Assembly: GCA_036172665.1 (NCBI GenBank)
Contig: CM069872.1
Coordinates: 25,486,001 to 25,550,000 of the forward strand
Direction: 5' to 3'
Length of the DNA stretch: 64,000 nucleotides
From: Prosopocoilus inquinatus
Lineage: Eukaryota; Arthropoda; Insecta; Coleoptera; Lucanidae
Positions within the stretch are counted from its first letter, which is position 1. Every line of letters starts with the position of its first letter. The notes below the pieces were generated by a model. The model was not told the DNA's origin. It made no database searches and was given only the letters and a program-made list of their open reading frames with translations. The position numbers were made by a program, and so were the translations under genes. Below, one piece after another: positions 10,327 to 21,048 of this stretch.

Positions 10327-10642
10327 TGTTCACATATCATTCCCAAAGGTGTCCATACAACGAAGTATCAGTCTTCTATTCGTTAGCGCCAACTGCCCTT
10401 GAATCTGATAGTAGTAGTTATGTGTTTTCTTCAGTTTCACAGTATTGCCATCCAAAAAGAAATAGGGCATAACTTTTATCTTTGCTGCTTCCTGAGGAGT
10501 TATTTTTAACTTCGCTAACTTATAGGGACACTTGATCTCAATTACAGCATCTTCGCCAACTAGTCCATCATGACTAGCTCCAAGATATGGCATTTCTTTA
10601 GATATAAATAATCCGCAGGTATCAACTTTATGTCCAAATTCC
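10327..10642 (-). pseudogene. YqaJ-type nuclease domain exon, frameshifted
   Basis: On the minus strand the exon follows a TTTTTACAG acceptor and encodes FLISK-like sequence, then ASHDGLVG, the catalytic-type IEIKCPYK and HNYYYQIQGQLALTNRR. This is the YqaJ/lambda-exonuclease signature (GxxDG ... EIKCP ... YxxQxQ). Near 10370 the frame shifts by one base; in the other frame the expected hydrophobic strand followed by WTPLGM is readable up to a GTAATG donor at 10326. In arthropod genomes this domain is common in repetitive, transposon-associated proteins. The family's reaction is 5'-3' exonuclease digestion of duplex DNA, but this copy is broken. Confidence 0.7.
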
Positions 10643-10860
10643 TGTAAAAATTGTTTTCTCGCAATTTCTTCATGTCAGTTGTTTGACGTCTTTTACAGAC
10701 AACACCCAAATTCGATGCTGTTAGTCTTCGCTCTTTATGTCCTTTTACTTTGTGTTTTGGCCAACAGTGTCTCTCTCTAACGATTCTAACTGTACCTGGG
10801 TCCTGCTCAATTAGTTCATTAATTCTTTTCTTCTAAGTTTTCAAGAGGGATCACCTCTTC
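10643..10860 (-). pseudogene. Upstream part of YqaJ-type gene
   Basis: Minus-strand reading gives a basic segment with WPKHKVKGHKERRLTASNLG and a following VCKRRQT, which matches the conserved RxLTASxFG motif that starts the YqaJ domain. A frame change separates it from the ASHDGLVG exon, and part may be intron. It supports an originally longer gene running from about 12700 to 10327. Confidence 0.5.
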
Positions 10861-11036
10861 TACTAGTCCGTAGTCAGCCTCAGCTTCGGCTGCCTGTTTT
10901 CTTTTCTGCCTTGCCCAGGAAATAGTCGTGCTCTGCATTTTCGGTAAAAACGTCTCCTACGCAACTTTGACGTATACAGTGTGCCCGGATTTCGCAGGGA
11001 CAGCATGGATAACTTCTGTATTTGATGAGATAGAAA

Positions 11037-12300
11037 GATAGCTACGAGGTGAGATGCCACGTTTCTTATAATTTAAGTGAGCAATATCACCACCGCATTT
11101 ATAAGAGAATGGTCGGGAAAAGTCCAGGCAAATATACCAAAGTATACAGTGTGCCCGGATACGTAGGGACAGCATGGGTAACTTCTGTATTTGAAGAGAT
11201 AGAAAGATGATAAATTAGCAAAAAGGTGCAGGTTCGAGAGCTCATTAACAATCCATTTTCAAATATTACTTGTCATGGCCAACTTGGTTAAAATTTTACA
11301 AAAACCAAAATCTCCTAATTTTTTATCTGCCGTAACCTTTTTGTTACTTAAGATATTCAAATACGGGTTGAACTAATTTGCATGATAATTTAAGTACTTT
11401 TATGGGCACTTAATAAAACTAATCCCATTTTTACAAATTTTCAATAATCTAACCTAACCGTTAAATTTTAAATTGGTATCTCCTAATTTTTTCGGCCCTT
11501 TTAAGAGAATTTTTTTTCCTGAATGCAATGGTGTATCACATGGTATGGAAACTTCTTCAAAATCTTGGAAAACTGAACTTTTATTTTTACGAATAGAAAT
11601 CGCTAGTGCCATGATCTCAGAACTTTGTTATCGAGACTGTTGCAAGCTAACCGCGCCCATGTTAACGTTGGTAATAAAGGGGCATTTAAATTACATACAT
11701 ATTTGTATTATACATGTGTCCTACATGTTGTTTGACAAGTCTGGAATGGATATGAAAATTGTCTCATACTACTATTACATTTTTCGTGTATTTGACATGT
11801 ATTCGACATATTTTACAGGACAGATTTGTATTCCAAATTAATGGAAAACAATGTGCAGAATAGTTAGCTGTTTTAAATTATTAAGCGATATGATGGTTTG
11901 TGACGATGGAGTGATCCAGAAAGATCACAGTAATAATATGCCGCGACCAAAAACAATTGATTTTCATCTTTCACGGTCTTTTAAGTAACAAAAAAGTTAC
12001 GGCAAATAAAAGAAATTAGGAGATTTTGGTTTTAGTAAAATTTTAACCAAGTTAGCCACGACAAGTAATATTTGAAAATGGATTCTTAATGAGCTCTCGA
12101 ATCTGCACCTTTTTGCTAATTTAATCATCTCTCTATCTCTTCAAAGACAGAAGTTACCCACGCTGTCCCTACGTATCCGGGCACACTTTATACTTTGGTA
12201 TATTTGCCTAGACTTTTCCCGACCATTCTCTTATAAATTGCTCACTTAAATTATAAGAAACGCTCGCAGTGTGGCATCTCACCTCGTAGCTATTTTTCAA
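11037..12300. repeat. 1.26-kb inverted repeat with 320-bp arms
   Basis: Left arm 11037-11345 and right arm about 11985-12300 are inverted copies, roughly nine of ten bases identical. The inner part of each arm is a TA-flanked element end (see 11147-12188). The outer 110 bp (TAGCTACGAGGTGAGATGCC and onward) is also inverted-duplicated, and on the right it reads as coding sequence continuing the gene fragment at 12308-12655. A further partial copy of the element end lies at 10972-11036. Confidence 0.8.
11147..12188. mobile_element. TA-flanked foldback element inside the YqaJ gene
   Basis: Ends CAGTGTGCCCGGATACGTAG at 11147 and its inverse at 12188 (terminal base differs), flanked by TA (11145-11146, 12189-12190). 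Inverted arms reach about 200 bp. The 640-bp centre has a 122-codon frame (11473-11841) with no recognisable similarity. The element sits between the upstream and downstream parts of the YqaJ-type gene. Confidence 0.7.
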
Positions 12301-12307
12301 AGAGAAA

Positions 12308-12655
12308 TTAACTCTTTCCACCAACAAATTTTGAAACAATTGAATTGTACGTCTCCGCTGCTTTTTTGGTAATATTTAAAAGTAAACTGTGTGCATTATG
12401 CGTCAAATGATTACAGCAAGCAATAATATCATGAAGTAATCCACATTCTACTAAGTGTAGAACTGAATTAATTTCATTATCTTTGAACCCGGTGCAAAAA
12501 TAAACGTCACAATGAGAATGATCGCCGAATACGTGCTTAGGGCAATTAATGTCCTTTTTTAACGCATTAACTTGCTCTGTGAGCGTTTTATCTTCCTTGC
12601 GTCGGTACATTAGAGCAGTATTAATTCCTATTCCAATAACCTTAAGCACAGTCAT
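12308..12655 (-). pseudogene. Mid-region of YqaJ-associated transposon protein
   Basis: An uninterrupted minus frame with CPKHVFGDHSHC, a cysteine-rich YFCTGF segment, THNAHSLL and NSIVSKFVGGK at its end. Reading past the annotated stop in a neighbouring frame gives the natural continuation RVNFSLKNSYEVRCHTASV, inside the inverted arm. From memory, YqaJ-bearing repeat proteins of arthropods carry a similar NxxxxxFxGGKRxNxSxxxSY region before the nuclease domain, so I take this as the upstream portion of the same gene. Assignment is an inference; the function of this region is unknown. Confidence 0.5.
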
Positions 12656-13115
12656 TAATATTTATTCCAAATTTTAAATCAGGATTCAAATCAAACAGGC
12701 GATGCGTCTTTTTGTGTCGTTGTTTCAATTCTGATAAACTTTCACTTTCCGACAGACATAGTTTTATTTCCCGAGTTTTACATAGTTGCTGCGTTAGATC
12801 AGGTCGCCGTTTTTATTTCCATAACTTTTACTTAAGAAATTTTACTCATCTGAGTGTGTGCTTGCCCTTAAAATTTGCAGAAGGCCGCGGGCGGTGCCCA
12901 TGTGAATGAAGCCTTATCCGAATGTTTTCTTGTGGGTGTGTCAAACTGACATGTAAACCAATCAAAAATAAACATCAGTGACAGCAGAGTCATAAATTAT
13001 AGGGAAAACGTTTAGGTGGTAATTCTGGTCTCTGTTCTTTTCGTTTGTGTGTAAAAATGCATTTGAAATCGAGTTCAGCTCTAAGCGAGCATACAGCCTT
13101 AAGCTAAGTTGGTAG
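12656..13115. other. Flank, no clear gene
   Basis: Minus-strand frames around 12660-12790 read as a charged peptide (LSELKQRHKKTHRLFDLNP) that could be further upstream sequence of the YqaJ-type gene, but no motif confirms it. The remainder is not recognised. Confidence 0.3.
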
Positions 13116-13158
13116 CGTACTGAAGATGGCAGCTTAGCTGCCGAAATACGTATCTACG
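13116..13158 (+). ncRNA. Hammerhead ribozyme motif, family B copy 1
   Basis: Stem I 5' strand CGTA (13116-13119); CTGAAGA (13120-13126); one extra T; stem II GGCAGC-TTA-GCTGCC (13128-13142); GAAA (13143-13146); stem III from the palindrome ATACGTAT (13146-13153); cleavable C (13154); stem I 3' strand TACG (13155-13158) pairing with CGTA. Every invariant core base is present, with the UH site as U-C. The extra T before stem II is shared by the other two copies. Layout is type I with a self-complementary stem III, as in dimeric hammerheads of Penelope-like elements and retrozymes. Confidence 0.7.
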
Positions 13159-13903
13159 GATATAAAAATTATTGTGGGCGAAGGTTAATTTCAATTATCT
13201 CTTAAACCACAGTCTATTTTAGCTTTTAGCTTAACACTTTTCGCAATATTACGACCATCGAATTGGTCTAGCTAGCAAGATTTATCAATTATATAGCAAT
13301 GTGAATATTCTGCATAAAAGACAGACGGTATAAAACATTTTGAGTACGATGCCTAAGAACGCAACTTTGTAATGGTCTGGTAGTAACTTACGCTCGATTA
13401 AGACGTCTGTCAGTTTTTTATATGGTTTAAAAAGGTGTTAAATGTAAAATTTGAAGGGGTATAATTATCTTTTACTTAATGTCTTTTTTTGACAATTGCA
13501 ATTTTTTTTCAAGAATTCTGACGCACAGATTTGCCCCGCCAGAATGACGATTTCGTATTTAGATAAGCGCCAAATATCTTCGCAGAAAATTTCAACCAGT
13601 ATAAAACTCTTTGTCAAAAAGTCCACTGGCTCCCAGTCTAACTACTGCGGATATATGACATTAATGGTAAAAATACAGTTTCCCGTATGATTGACGGAAT
13701 GAATAATTCCACGTTGCAAAATGGTGCAAGAGCAGGTAGGTACGACACACCTGAAAATTTTTATACTGAATACGTCTCCACATTAAGTGATGAACAATGT
13801 GTTGCAGTTGTATGTCACATTGTACGTCACCCAGAGGAACGTCCTCGTAAAAAACGATTGCTCGTACATCAAAAGTGACATATACCAGTCAACCTACACA
13901 GCA

Positions 13904-14032
13904 TTATAAGGTTGTGAGGTGTTTTAATTGATCAAGCCATGAACATATTGCAACAAGATGTCCAAATTCACGACTGGAATGTTCCATATGTAAACGTTTA
14001 GGCCATACTAAAGATGACTGTTTGAAGAAACA
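13904..14032 (+). pseudogene. Gypsy gag zinc knuckles
   Basis: Two CCHC nucleic-acid-binding knuckles follow one another. The second, CSICKRLGHTKDDC, is intact (CX2CX4HX4C). The first has the right spacing but Trp in place of the second Cys (CFNWSSHEHIATRC), a single-base change that would abolish zinc binding. The upstream frame at 13687-13878 carries a likely gag C-terminal fragment. Confidence 0.7.
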
Positions 14033-14435
14033 GAAACAAATTTTAACATTTTCTATGTTGGACACGTCTGACAAAGAAAAGTATTTCATAGAATGCATAA
14101 TTAACGGTGTAACAGTTACCATGAGACATGACACCGCCATAAAATTAAATCTTAAATTTCTTCTCACTTCTTTGTGTATTTCAGGCTTTCGAGGTAGACA
14201 AGTAAATGCCATTGCTGAAACTATGGCGTTTATTAAGGCGGACCAAATGAAACTAGAAGTGCAAGTAATAGTGGTACTAAATTCAAATTACAGAAATACC
14301 ACCAAGAAAACTGACCTGTGGGCCAGGGATGCCATCGTAATACCACTCAACCACATAGGACATGTGAAGATTTACATCGATGAAGATGTTACTGCACATG
14401 TGTATGTGTATCAGAAGATAAGAACCTCGATATGA
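14022..14435 (+). pseudogene. Gypsy protease-region fragment
   Basis: Directly after the knuckles the frame reads YFIECIINGVTVTMRHDTAI, the position of the aspartic protease whose active site is normally D-T/S-G-A. Here the motif reads HDTAIK, so the glycine is missing and the enzyme would be dead. The remainder resembles the protease body up to a stop at 14435. Confidence 0.5.
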
Positions 14436-14709
14436 CATGCCCATTTGATACCAAATTGTGTTGTGAATCCTAGAGAAGGCTAGCTTCCAGTTTATAATTT
14501 TTCCGACGAGTTAAGCATTTGTGCCTCCCAATTAGTTTCGAGAGGAGAAGAGTGCTATGAAGAAGTGGTAAATGATGTAAAATGTTTCCATATTAATGTA
14601 CTATGCCCGCCAAAAAATCTGGGACACATAATATGTCCTACTGCAAATATAACGACGTGTTTTTACATCACCATAGAAACAACTCCTAAATAGCAAAGTG
14701 AATGGCTTA

Positions 14710-14838
14710 GGGCCATTTGCACCACTTTCAGTTAAAATTTAAGCTCCACTTAACTCCATAGAAACAATTGGTGCAACAAACGTTTCTATGGAATTAAGTG
14801 GAGCTTAAATTTTAACTGAAAGTGGTGCAAATGGTCCT
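14710..14838. mobile_element. Foldback MITE in gypsy pol
   Basis: Arms GGGCCATTTGCACCACTTTC and its inverse GAAAGTGGTGCAAATGGTCC close a 129-bp palindrome with about 55-bp arms around a short loop. It lies between the gypsy protease and RT regions. Immediately left, 14608-14640 carries the dispersed TACTATGCCCGCCAAAA end also seen near 8418 and 23935. Confidence 0.8.
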
Positions 14839-15039
14839 TAAAGCTGCATTCCAACTCATTTACGGAAACTGACTTATTAATAAATTCAGATACACCACGA
14901 ATTTATACACAAAAACTCCTTACTTTAATTAATGATTCCCGGGATTGTTTTTCACAAAATCTTTCTGAATTAAGTAAAACCAATTTAACAAAAATATCGG
15001 TTGTTCTCAACAATGATCAGCCGCTAACGTACAGGCCAT

Positions 15040-15690
15040 ATCGATTGTCATTCAATGAACGTGGAATACTACGGGAAATAATAAATGATTTATTAAAAAA
15101 ATGACATTATCCAAGAATCTGAGTCACCTTATTCTAGTCCAATATTGTCAGCGAAAAAGAAAACAGGAGAACAACGACTCTGCATAGATTATCGTGCTTT
15201 AAACACAAAAACTTGAAAAGACCGCTATTTACTTCTTCGAATTGATGACCAGTTAGATAAATTATGTGGCAGTAAATACACTAGTTTGGATCTTTCATCA
15301 GGGCATTGTCAAATTCCAATGGATGAAGATTCGTACCAAAAGACTGCATTTGTGACACCTAATGGTCATTATGAGTTTATCAGAATGCCCTTCGGGTTAG
15401 TAAATGCACCTGCAGTATTTCAGAGACCCATTAATCGCGTCTTGGGTTCTTTAAGATTTAGAACAGCTTTAGCATACATGGACGATATTTTGATACCCTC
15501 CGTGGATTATAATGAAGGCTTAAAATAATTAGAAAATATTTTAGAAACATTACGGAATGCTGGATTAACATTATCAAAGTGTTGTTTCTTCCAAAAGAAA
15601 ATTGATTATTTAGGGTAAGAGATTGATGCCGACGGTATGTGATCAGGTAAAAAAGAAAATTTCAGCAGTGTCGAATTTTCCTCGTCCACG
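15040..15690 (+). pseudogene. Gypsy reverse transcriptase, broken
   Basis: RT motifs are visible in shifting frames: [26 protein letters not shown], the FIRMPFGLVNAPAVFQRP block and an intact YMDD box (AYMDDIL). Stops and frameshifts occur at about 15100, 15215, 15528 and after 15600. Synthesises cDNA from the element RNA in intact relatives. Confidence 0.8.
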
Positions 15691-15740
15691 TTCGTGAATT
15701 AAGACAGTTTATTGGCCTTGCCAGTTATTTTCGCAAATTT

Positions 15741-16127
15741 GTGAAAGGATTTGCATTGTGTGCCAAACCCCTTATTATGCTAACACGAAAGGACTCTAAA
15801 TTTTCTTGGGACGATGAACAAGAAAATGCATTCAATGACCTTAAGACTAAGCTAGTGGAACATCTACTGTTGGCCTTGTACGATCAAAATGCTAAGACAG
15901 ACGTTCATACTGATGTGAGTAAGCGGGGACTGGCGGGTATATTAATGCAAATCCAACCAGATGGCTCTTTGAGGCCAGTTTATTATTTCAGCAGACAAAC
16001 AAGCAAAGAGGAGCAGCGCTATCACTCGTACGATTTAAAAACCTTAGCTGTAGCCAATTCATTGCAAAAGTTTAGAGTATATCTTTTTTTTTTCAAAATT
16101 TCAAAATTATTTTATACATTATTATAA
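15741..16127 (+). pseudogene. Gypsy RNase H fragment
   Basis: Contains the RT connection FSWDDEQENAFNDLK and RNase H motifs (VHTDVSKRGLAGIL, SRQTSKEEQRYHSYDLKTLA). The first catalytic position reads HTDVS, near the usual TDAS. The frame ends in a poly-T run where about 100 bp of unrelated AT-rich sequence begins. Confidence 0.8.
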
Positions 16128-16243
16128 GTATTATTATTTAAGGACAACTTTCACAAAACCGGATCTAATTCCTCGTAATTGGACGTTGGTGGCTTACAGT
16201 TCAAGAGTTCAATTTTGAAACTGAATACCGGCGTGGAACAAAA

Positions 16244-16640
16244 ATGGTAAATGTGGACGCGACAAGTCGAAACCCAGTGAAAGAGAGTAATGGCTTTGTT
16301 GAGCTAAACATTTTACGTACTACCCTAATTGAAAGAGATTGGGTACTAGCTGCTCAACTCCAAGACAATCGAATCAAATATCTGCATGAAGTTTTACAAC
16401 GTGAACCAGTGGATTCAGAAGAATGCACTACTCATAAGGAATATAATTTAAAAGATAATAGAGTGTTCAAACGCACAGTTGAAGGAGCAAAGTGGGTAGT
16501 ACCAAAAAGCATAAGGAGACAGGTAACTATAATTTATCATGATCAATCAGATCATTTTCCTAAAAGATATGATGGGTATCTTTGGTATTCCTAAACGTAT
16601 TATTACGAACCGTGGAACCGTCGAAAAACTAGCCACAAGT
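16244..16640 (+). pseudogene. Gypsy integrase N-terminal fragment
   Basis: Begins with the end of RNase H (VDATSRNP, normally xADALSR) and the integrase N-terminal region up to HDQSDHF. A separate small piece IFGIPKRIITNRGT resembles the catalytic-core xFGxPxxIxxDxGT strand with the catalytic Asp changed to Asn. The core between is deleted. Confidence 0.65.
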
Positions 16641-17020
16641 TTTGATGAAGTCGTCAACCTAACGGCAAAACGTCGACTAAAATAGAACAGCTAATTGCGG
16701 CAATTAAAAGTAGAAGAGTCTAATTTTTGTAATTTTCGTTGGCTATATTTTTCGTAAACATTTAATAATTTTATTAGGTGAAAAATAAATTATGTAAGTT
16801 CGTTAAGAAAAAAACAAATTACATTTCACTTTTTAAGTATTTATAAATTTAAGTTCCTTTTGCTTTTGTGATTTTTCTTTTTTTCTAGTATTAGTAACTA
16901 GTGGGCTTCGCTCACTTGCGTTGTGTGGGGGGGGGGCATCTAAACAGAGGCCTTCTCGGTCAGATGAGAAGAAAGCGCTTCGCTTCGTTTTTGGGGGCTC
17001 GCGGCAGCTAGGAACTTGAA

Positions 17021-17185
17021 AAAATGAAGGACAATGTTTAAATAAAAGTGAAGGAGAATGCTTAAAAAAAGTGAAGGAGAATGTTTAAAAAAAGTGAAGG
17101 AGAATGTTTAAAAAAAGTGAAGGAGAATGTTTAGAAAAAGTGAAGGAGAATGTTTATAAAATGTGAAGGAAAATGTTTAAAAATG
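17021..17185 (+). repeat. Minisatellite, about 7 units of 23 bp
   Basis: Repeats of AGTGAAGGAGAATGTTTAAA with a variable A-run and small substitutions. Just upstream, 16905-17015 is unusually GC-rich for this window and includes a run of ten G. Together they occupy the gap where the gypsy integrase core should be. Confidence 0.9.
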
Positions 17186-17289
17186 TTTCTGTGTTTTCCA
17201 TTTCTTTTCTTTTAATTTTTAATAATTTTGATAATTGACCGTTTTTGTTTGCCCCAACTCATCTGTCAGAGAGCGCCAAAATATGGATT

Positions 17290-17514
17290 GGCACGCGGGC
17301 AGCTTTTGGCCTCGCGGGAGGCCTGGGCAGAGTAAAAAGTTACTCCCAAAGTACGATGGCCCTTTTGAAATAACGACCGTTTTGAATCATGATAGTATCT
17401 ACCATGCAGGGTACCCGAAAGTCACGTAATCCTTACCGAGGCATTTATCCAGTTGATAAATTGAAAGTGTACAGGTGCACAGTCAGTTCAGAATCTGAAC
17501 ACGCTTCTAATTAA
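17290..17514 (+). pseudogene. Gypsy integrase C-terminal fragment
   Basis: The peptide KKLLPKYDGPFEITTVLNHD has the GPY/F-like C-terminal integrase module (KYDGPFEI). After a frameshift the tail reads VYRCTVSSESEHASN and stops at about 17514. It ends right at the 15-bp direct repeat that bounds the next compound insertion. Confidence 0.7.
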
Positions 17515-17601
17515 ACTTCAAATCACCTAAAATAGTAAAGGAGATTGTGGTTTAAGAGGTAATTGAAATTAACCCATTAAGTCCACAATAATTTTTATAT
17601 C

Positions 17602-17644
17602 CGTAGATACGTATTTCGGCAGCTAAGCTGCCATCTTCAGTACG
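17602..17644 (-). ncRNA. Hammerhead ribozyme motif, family B copy 2
   Basis: Reverse-strand copy identical over the whole motif to 13116-13158: CGTA, CTGAAGA, extra T, GGCAGC/GCTGCC stem II, GAAA, ATACGTAT stem III, C, TACG. Lies in the left arm of the compound insertion. Confidence 0.7.
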
Positions 17645-17751
17645 CTACCAACTTAAAAACACTAAAAAAAATTTAAAAACAACCTAATCACACTGATAAA
17701 ATCATAAAAATGTTAAACCTAACAACAATCTAATCATCCTAAAAGATATAC

Positions 17752-17997
17752 AGCCTGTTTCAATTTCGACCCTCACCATGGGGATCTCGTTTATTTGAAG
17801 AGATAGAGGGTAGGTTTAAATTTGGCAAAGTTGCGAAATTTGATGAGCATTAATAATCCGGAAAGAAAAAATTTCTCTCTCATATTCGAAATAATTGTAA
17901 AAAAAGAAAAATTGTCATTTTCTTATTTTGCCTCTATCTTCTTTATTTGAAGAGATATCAAAAAAATAAAGATACTTTCTTAAGGCACTTTTCAATA
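17752..17997 (+). repeat. Repeat end 'ACAGGCTGTTTCAAATTCG', copy 1
   Basis: Shared with 21049-21295 (same orientation) and 22397-22622 (inverted). All begin at a TA before CAGCCTG/CAGGCTG and continue ACCCTCACCATGG, then an AT-rich body with GAGATATCAAAAAAATAAA. Copies are interrupted where the LINE entered (AGGCACTTTTCAA, 17997). Consistent with terminal repeats of a TA-inserting DNA element. Confidence 0.75.
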
Positions 17998-18109
17998 ATA
18001 ATAATAATAATAATAATATTGTTTATTATCAAATATCACATACACATAGATCAAATGATATTGATAAACGTCAAAATAAAATAGAGAGGGTATACAGATA
18101 GCATGAATG

Positions 18110-19371
18110 TTATACGAGAAAATCATCGACGGAGTAACAGCACTTCTGGAACAAAATTAGTTTCAACTCTCGTTTGAAAGTGCTGATTTTAGGTGCATTT
18201 TTAACATGCTCCGGGAGGGCGTTAAAAAATTTACATCCATTAAAGAAAACACCTTTTTGATATAAAGCAGTAGAGTGAGAGAAGGGTCTAAGATTTGATT
18301 TAAACCTAGTGTGATAGGTATGATTATCGTTATTTGGTGTGAAAAACTCCGAATATTTATAAACAAAACAGCACAACTCAAAAATATAGATAGAAGGTAC
18401 TGTTAAAATGCGATGGGTTTTAAATGCTTCCTTACAGGAATCACGCCGTTTAAGGCCAGCAATTATACGTATTGCGTATTTTTGTATAGTAAAAACCCTG
18501 CTACAATCACCGCTTAATCCCCAGTGAATAAAACCAAATCTCAAGTGACTATGAAAATTAGCAAAATATAAAGTACGTAACGTTGTATAATTACAGTGCT
18601 GAGAAACAAGTCTTAATGCAAAGCACGAACTGTTTAGTTTAGAGCAGAGTGAGCTTATGTGGGGAGACCATTGCAGATGAGAGTCTAAAGTCAACCCTAG
18701 TAGTTTATTATTACTAACGATTGGAATGTCCGTCCCCTGTAAATTTACTAAATTGACATCAAAATTAGATCTAATATTTCTAAATAGGATCACTGACGTT
18801 TTATCGCGATTAATAGACAATTTGTTCTTGAGCATCCACACTTCAATGATATCATAGATCATTTTGGCAGATTTTTCGACATCTATAAAGTTATCACGCG
18901 ATATCAATACATTTGTATCATCGGCATAACAAACTAAGGTACAATCACTATTTCGCAGAAAAAACCGAGATCATTAATAAATGTAATAAATAAGGTTAGT
19001 CCCAAGATAGACCCCTGCGGTACACCAAATACAATATCAGCAGGTTTCGAATGATTATTATTAATTACTACTATCTGCGTTCTGCCTGTTAAATAAGAGG
19101 AAAGAAGATTTAGGGTGTTTCCCCTGATGCCGTAGCGTCTTAGTTTTTCTAGTAAGAGCTTGTGATTAACACAGTCAAATGCCTTAGAAAGATCTATGAA
19201 AAGACCAAGTGCAGAATTCTTTTGATCTATGGCGCTAACAATTTCGTCGATAAATTGAAATAATGCGGAATCTATATCTTTATTTTTTGTAAAGCCATGC
19301 TGGAAGGGAAGAAAAGTCTCATTTGCTTTCAAGAAGTTAATTAATCTGTTATTTAAAATATATTCAAACAA
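18110..19371 (-). pseudogene. LINE reverse transcriptase and C-terminal region
   Basis: RT landmarks are FLPFQHGFTKNKDID, LFIDLSKAFDCVNHKLL, the VPQGSILG block and, just before the frameshift near 18920, an intact YADDT. The C-terminal 265-codon frame includes NKLSINRDKT, LGLTLDSHLQW and TYHTRFKSNLRP, typical of the Jockey/I superfamily of insect LINEs. The enzyme copies element RNA at a nicked target in intact relatives; this copy is frameshifted at least twice. Confidence 0.85.
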
Positions 19372-20480
19372 TTTTGAAAACGAGGATAAAATAAACGGCA
19401 GGGAAAAATGCCAGTTTGAAAAGATAGATTTATAATATAAGTTATAGGATTTATAATGAAATGTTTACTATGTTTAAGGAGAATATTCGATATTTCGTCG
19501 ACACTAGACGAGTACGAGTTTTTTAATTTAGTGATGGCTTCTAAAACTTCACTTTCAACAACTGGAAATAAAAAGATCGATCGATTCTGCATGGGAATAT
19601 TAGCTGACAAGAAATCGTAATCAGTGGAATCATCGGTGCTACATAGGGTACTTTCAACCACAGATGCAAAATGTTCACAAAATTTATTTGCTACGATATT
19701 GTCAGGCAGTACTGAGCCGTCCTCTTTGATGATAATATTACTTTTCATCTTTTTTTGTTTGCCTGTAACACTTTCAATTACACTCCACATAGCTTTGCTC
19801 TTATTATCCGTTTTAGAGATAACACTATCAAAGTAGTTGCATTTAGACTTATTTAACAAATTTTTATATTCGATATTGATACTTTTCCGAAGCTGCTTGA
19901 AATCTGGATTATTAGTAGTCATATCATTCACTAGCGTAAGAGTATTTTTTAGGTGTTTTATTTCTGGTGTAATCCACTTTGCCGTACAATTGTTTTTTTA
20001 TGCGAGTTTTCTTAAATGGAAACGATATTTCGAAATAATGTAAAAATATAGAGAGGAAACTTTCAAAGGCAGAGTTCGGACAGTTTTGACTAAAAACTTC
20101 TAACCATTTTTCACGAGATAGGTATAAAGAGAATTCATTCAAGCTTTCTTGATTAAGAACATGCTTGGAATAAAAAACCAAGTATTGCGCAAAATGATCT
20201 GACAGTTGTGACTTAATTACACCCTGAGAGATAATAGTCGCAAAGTTTGAATTGATCAGTATATTGTCAATACATGTTCCAGATGAACCCGTCACTCTCG
20301 TCGGTGATCATATTAAACATTTAAGACCATAACATTCTAACAAGTCGCAAAATTGTATAGTGTCATAATTACGCGTTAAAAAATTTATATTAAAATCTCC
20401 TGCAAATATACATTTACTGTCAGTTTGCACCGTTAGATCTAATAAATTCCTAAAAACAGATAAAGCTCCCTAATGGAGGA
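19353..20480 (-). pseudogene. LINE endonuclease end and linker
   Basis: Contains AGDFNINF (apurinic-type endonuclease GDFN motif, about 20405), GTCIDNILINS and SQLSDHFAQ (catalytic SDH) in the 20295-19924 frame, then a 192-codon linker leading to RT. The N-terminal half of the endonuclease is missing through 5' truncation. A stop and a frameshift separate the segments. Confidence 0.8.
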
Positions 20481-20496
20481 CGGTAAATAGCTCTAC

Positions 20497-20670
20497 ACAA
20501 CGGTAAACACTATTTCTTTATAGCATGTTTCGTCAAATTGGTACCATCATCAAGTTCATTTTTTCTTATGGTGGCCATATTGAAATTTAGTCGGAAAATA
20601 TTCTACTCTTCATGCCGATTACGGCAATATAGCACATGTTATTAAAATTCTTTAAAATAAGATCAGAAAC
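20497..20670 (+). repeat. Direct repeat pair, member 1 (with 21310-21475)
   Basis: GGTAAACACTATTTC through CTTATGGTGGCCATATTG matches 21310-21475 (GGCAAACACTATTTT, CTTATGGCGCCCATATTG) throughout. It is the body of the same element as the ACAGGCTG ends, separated from its own end by the LINE. On the minus strand it contains a degenerate TTGATGATGG...GACGAAAC motif reminiscent of the ribozyme core. Confidence 0.7.
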
Positions 20671-21048
20671 AACGTAATTTATCGGAAGATATTAAATTAA
20701 AATGTTATGATATAAAAAAGATACAACTTACGAAAAATAGCTTTATATTAAATCAAAGGTGTCTTTGATAAACCCTAGATTACAAAATTTTGCCGGTACA
20801 ATGTTAACATAAGAAAAATAAAATATGTTACACACGTTTTATTTATACAACAGAAACACAAAAACATCATGTGAACTATACTTCCAAACCAACCCGGAGA
20901 ACAAACAACAACTTAGAACAATATTTTCACAATTAGAAGGAAATATCGAAGAGCAGGATGATGCACTGTAATACGTACCCTTTATAGTAACAATACAATT
21001 AAAGAAATAATAATAAATTAATTTATATTTACTTACATTTAGACATAT

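Larger units (their letters stand above)
13687..17514 (+). mobile_element. Ty3/gypsy retrotransposon, decayed copy 1
   Basis: Gag end, two zinc knuckles, protease-like region, RT, RNase H and integrase fragments occur in canonical gypsy order on the plus strand, broken by stops, frameshifts, a MITE (14710-14838) and a non-coding block with a minisatellite (about 16640-17230) that replaces most of the integrase core. No LTRs were identified. It is flanked on both sides by family-B ribozyme repeats in opposite orientation. Confidence 0.8.
17996..20490 (-). mobile_element. Non-LTR retrotransposon (LINE), 5'-truncated
   Basis: A minus-strand LINE with endonuclease end, linker, reverse transcriptase and C-terminal domain, ending in AATAAACAATATT and an (ATT)n tail at 17998-18017. 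The 5' truncation is near 20490, within the endonuclease. Frames change at about 19930, 19370 and 18920. It entered a repeat at CTTTTCAA; the uninterrupted site is seen at 21285-21310. The LINE at 54951-60333 has the same tail type and similar domains. Confidence 0.85.

Noticed and set aside
11473..11841. 122-codon plus frame inside the foldback element
   Set aside because: No motif, low-complexity Tyr/Ile tail, and surrounded by non-coding arms; likely a chance frame.
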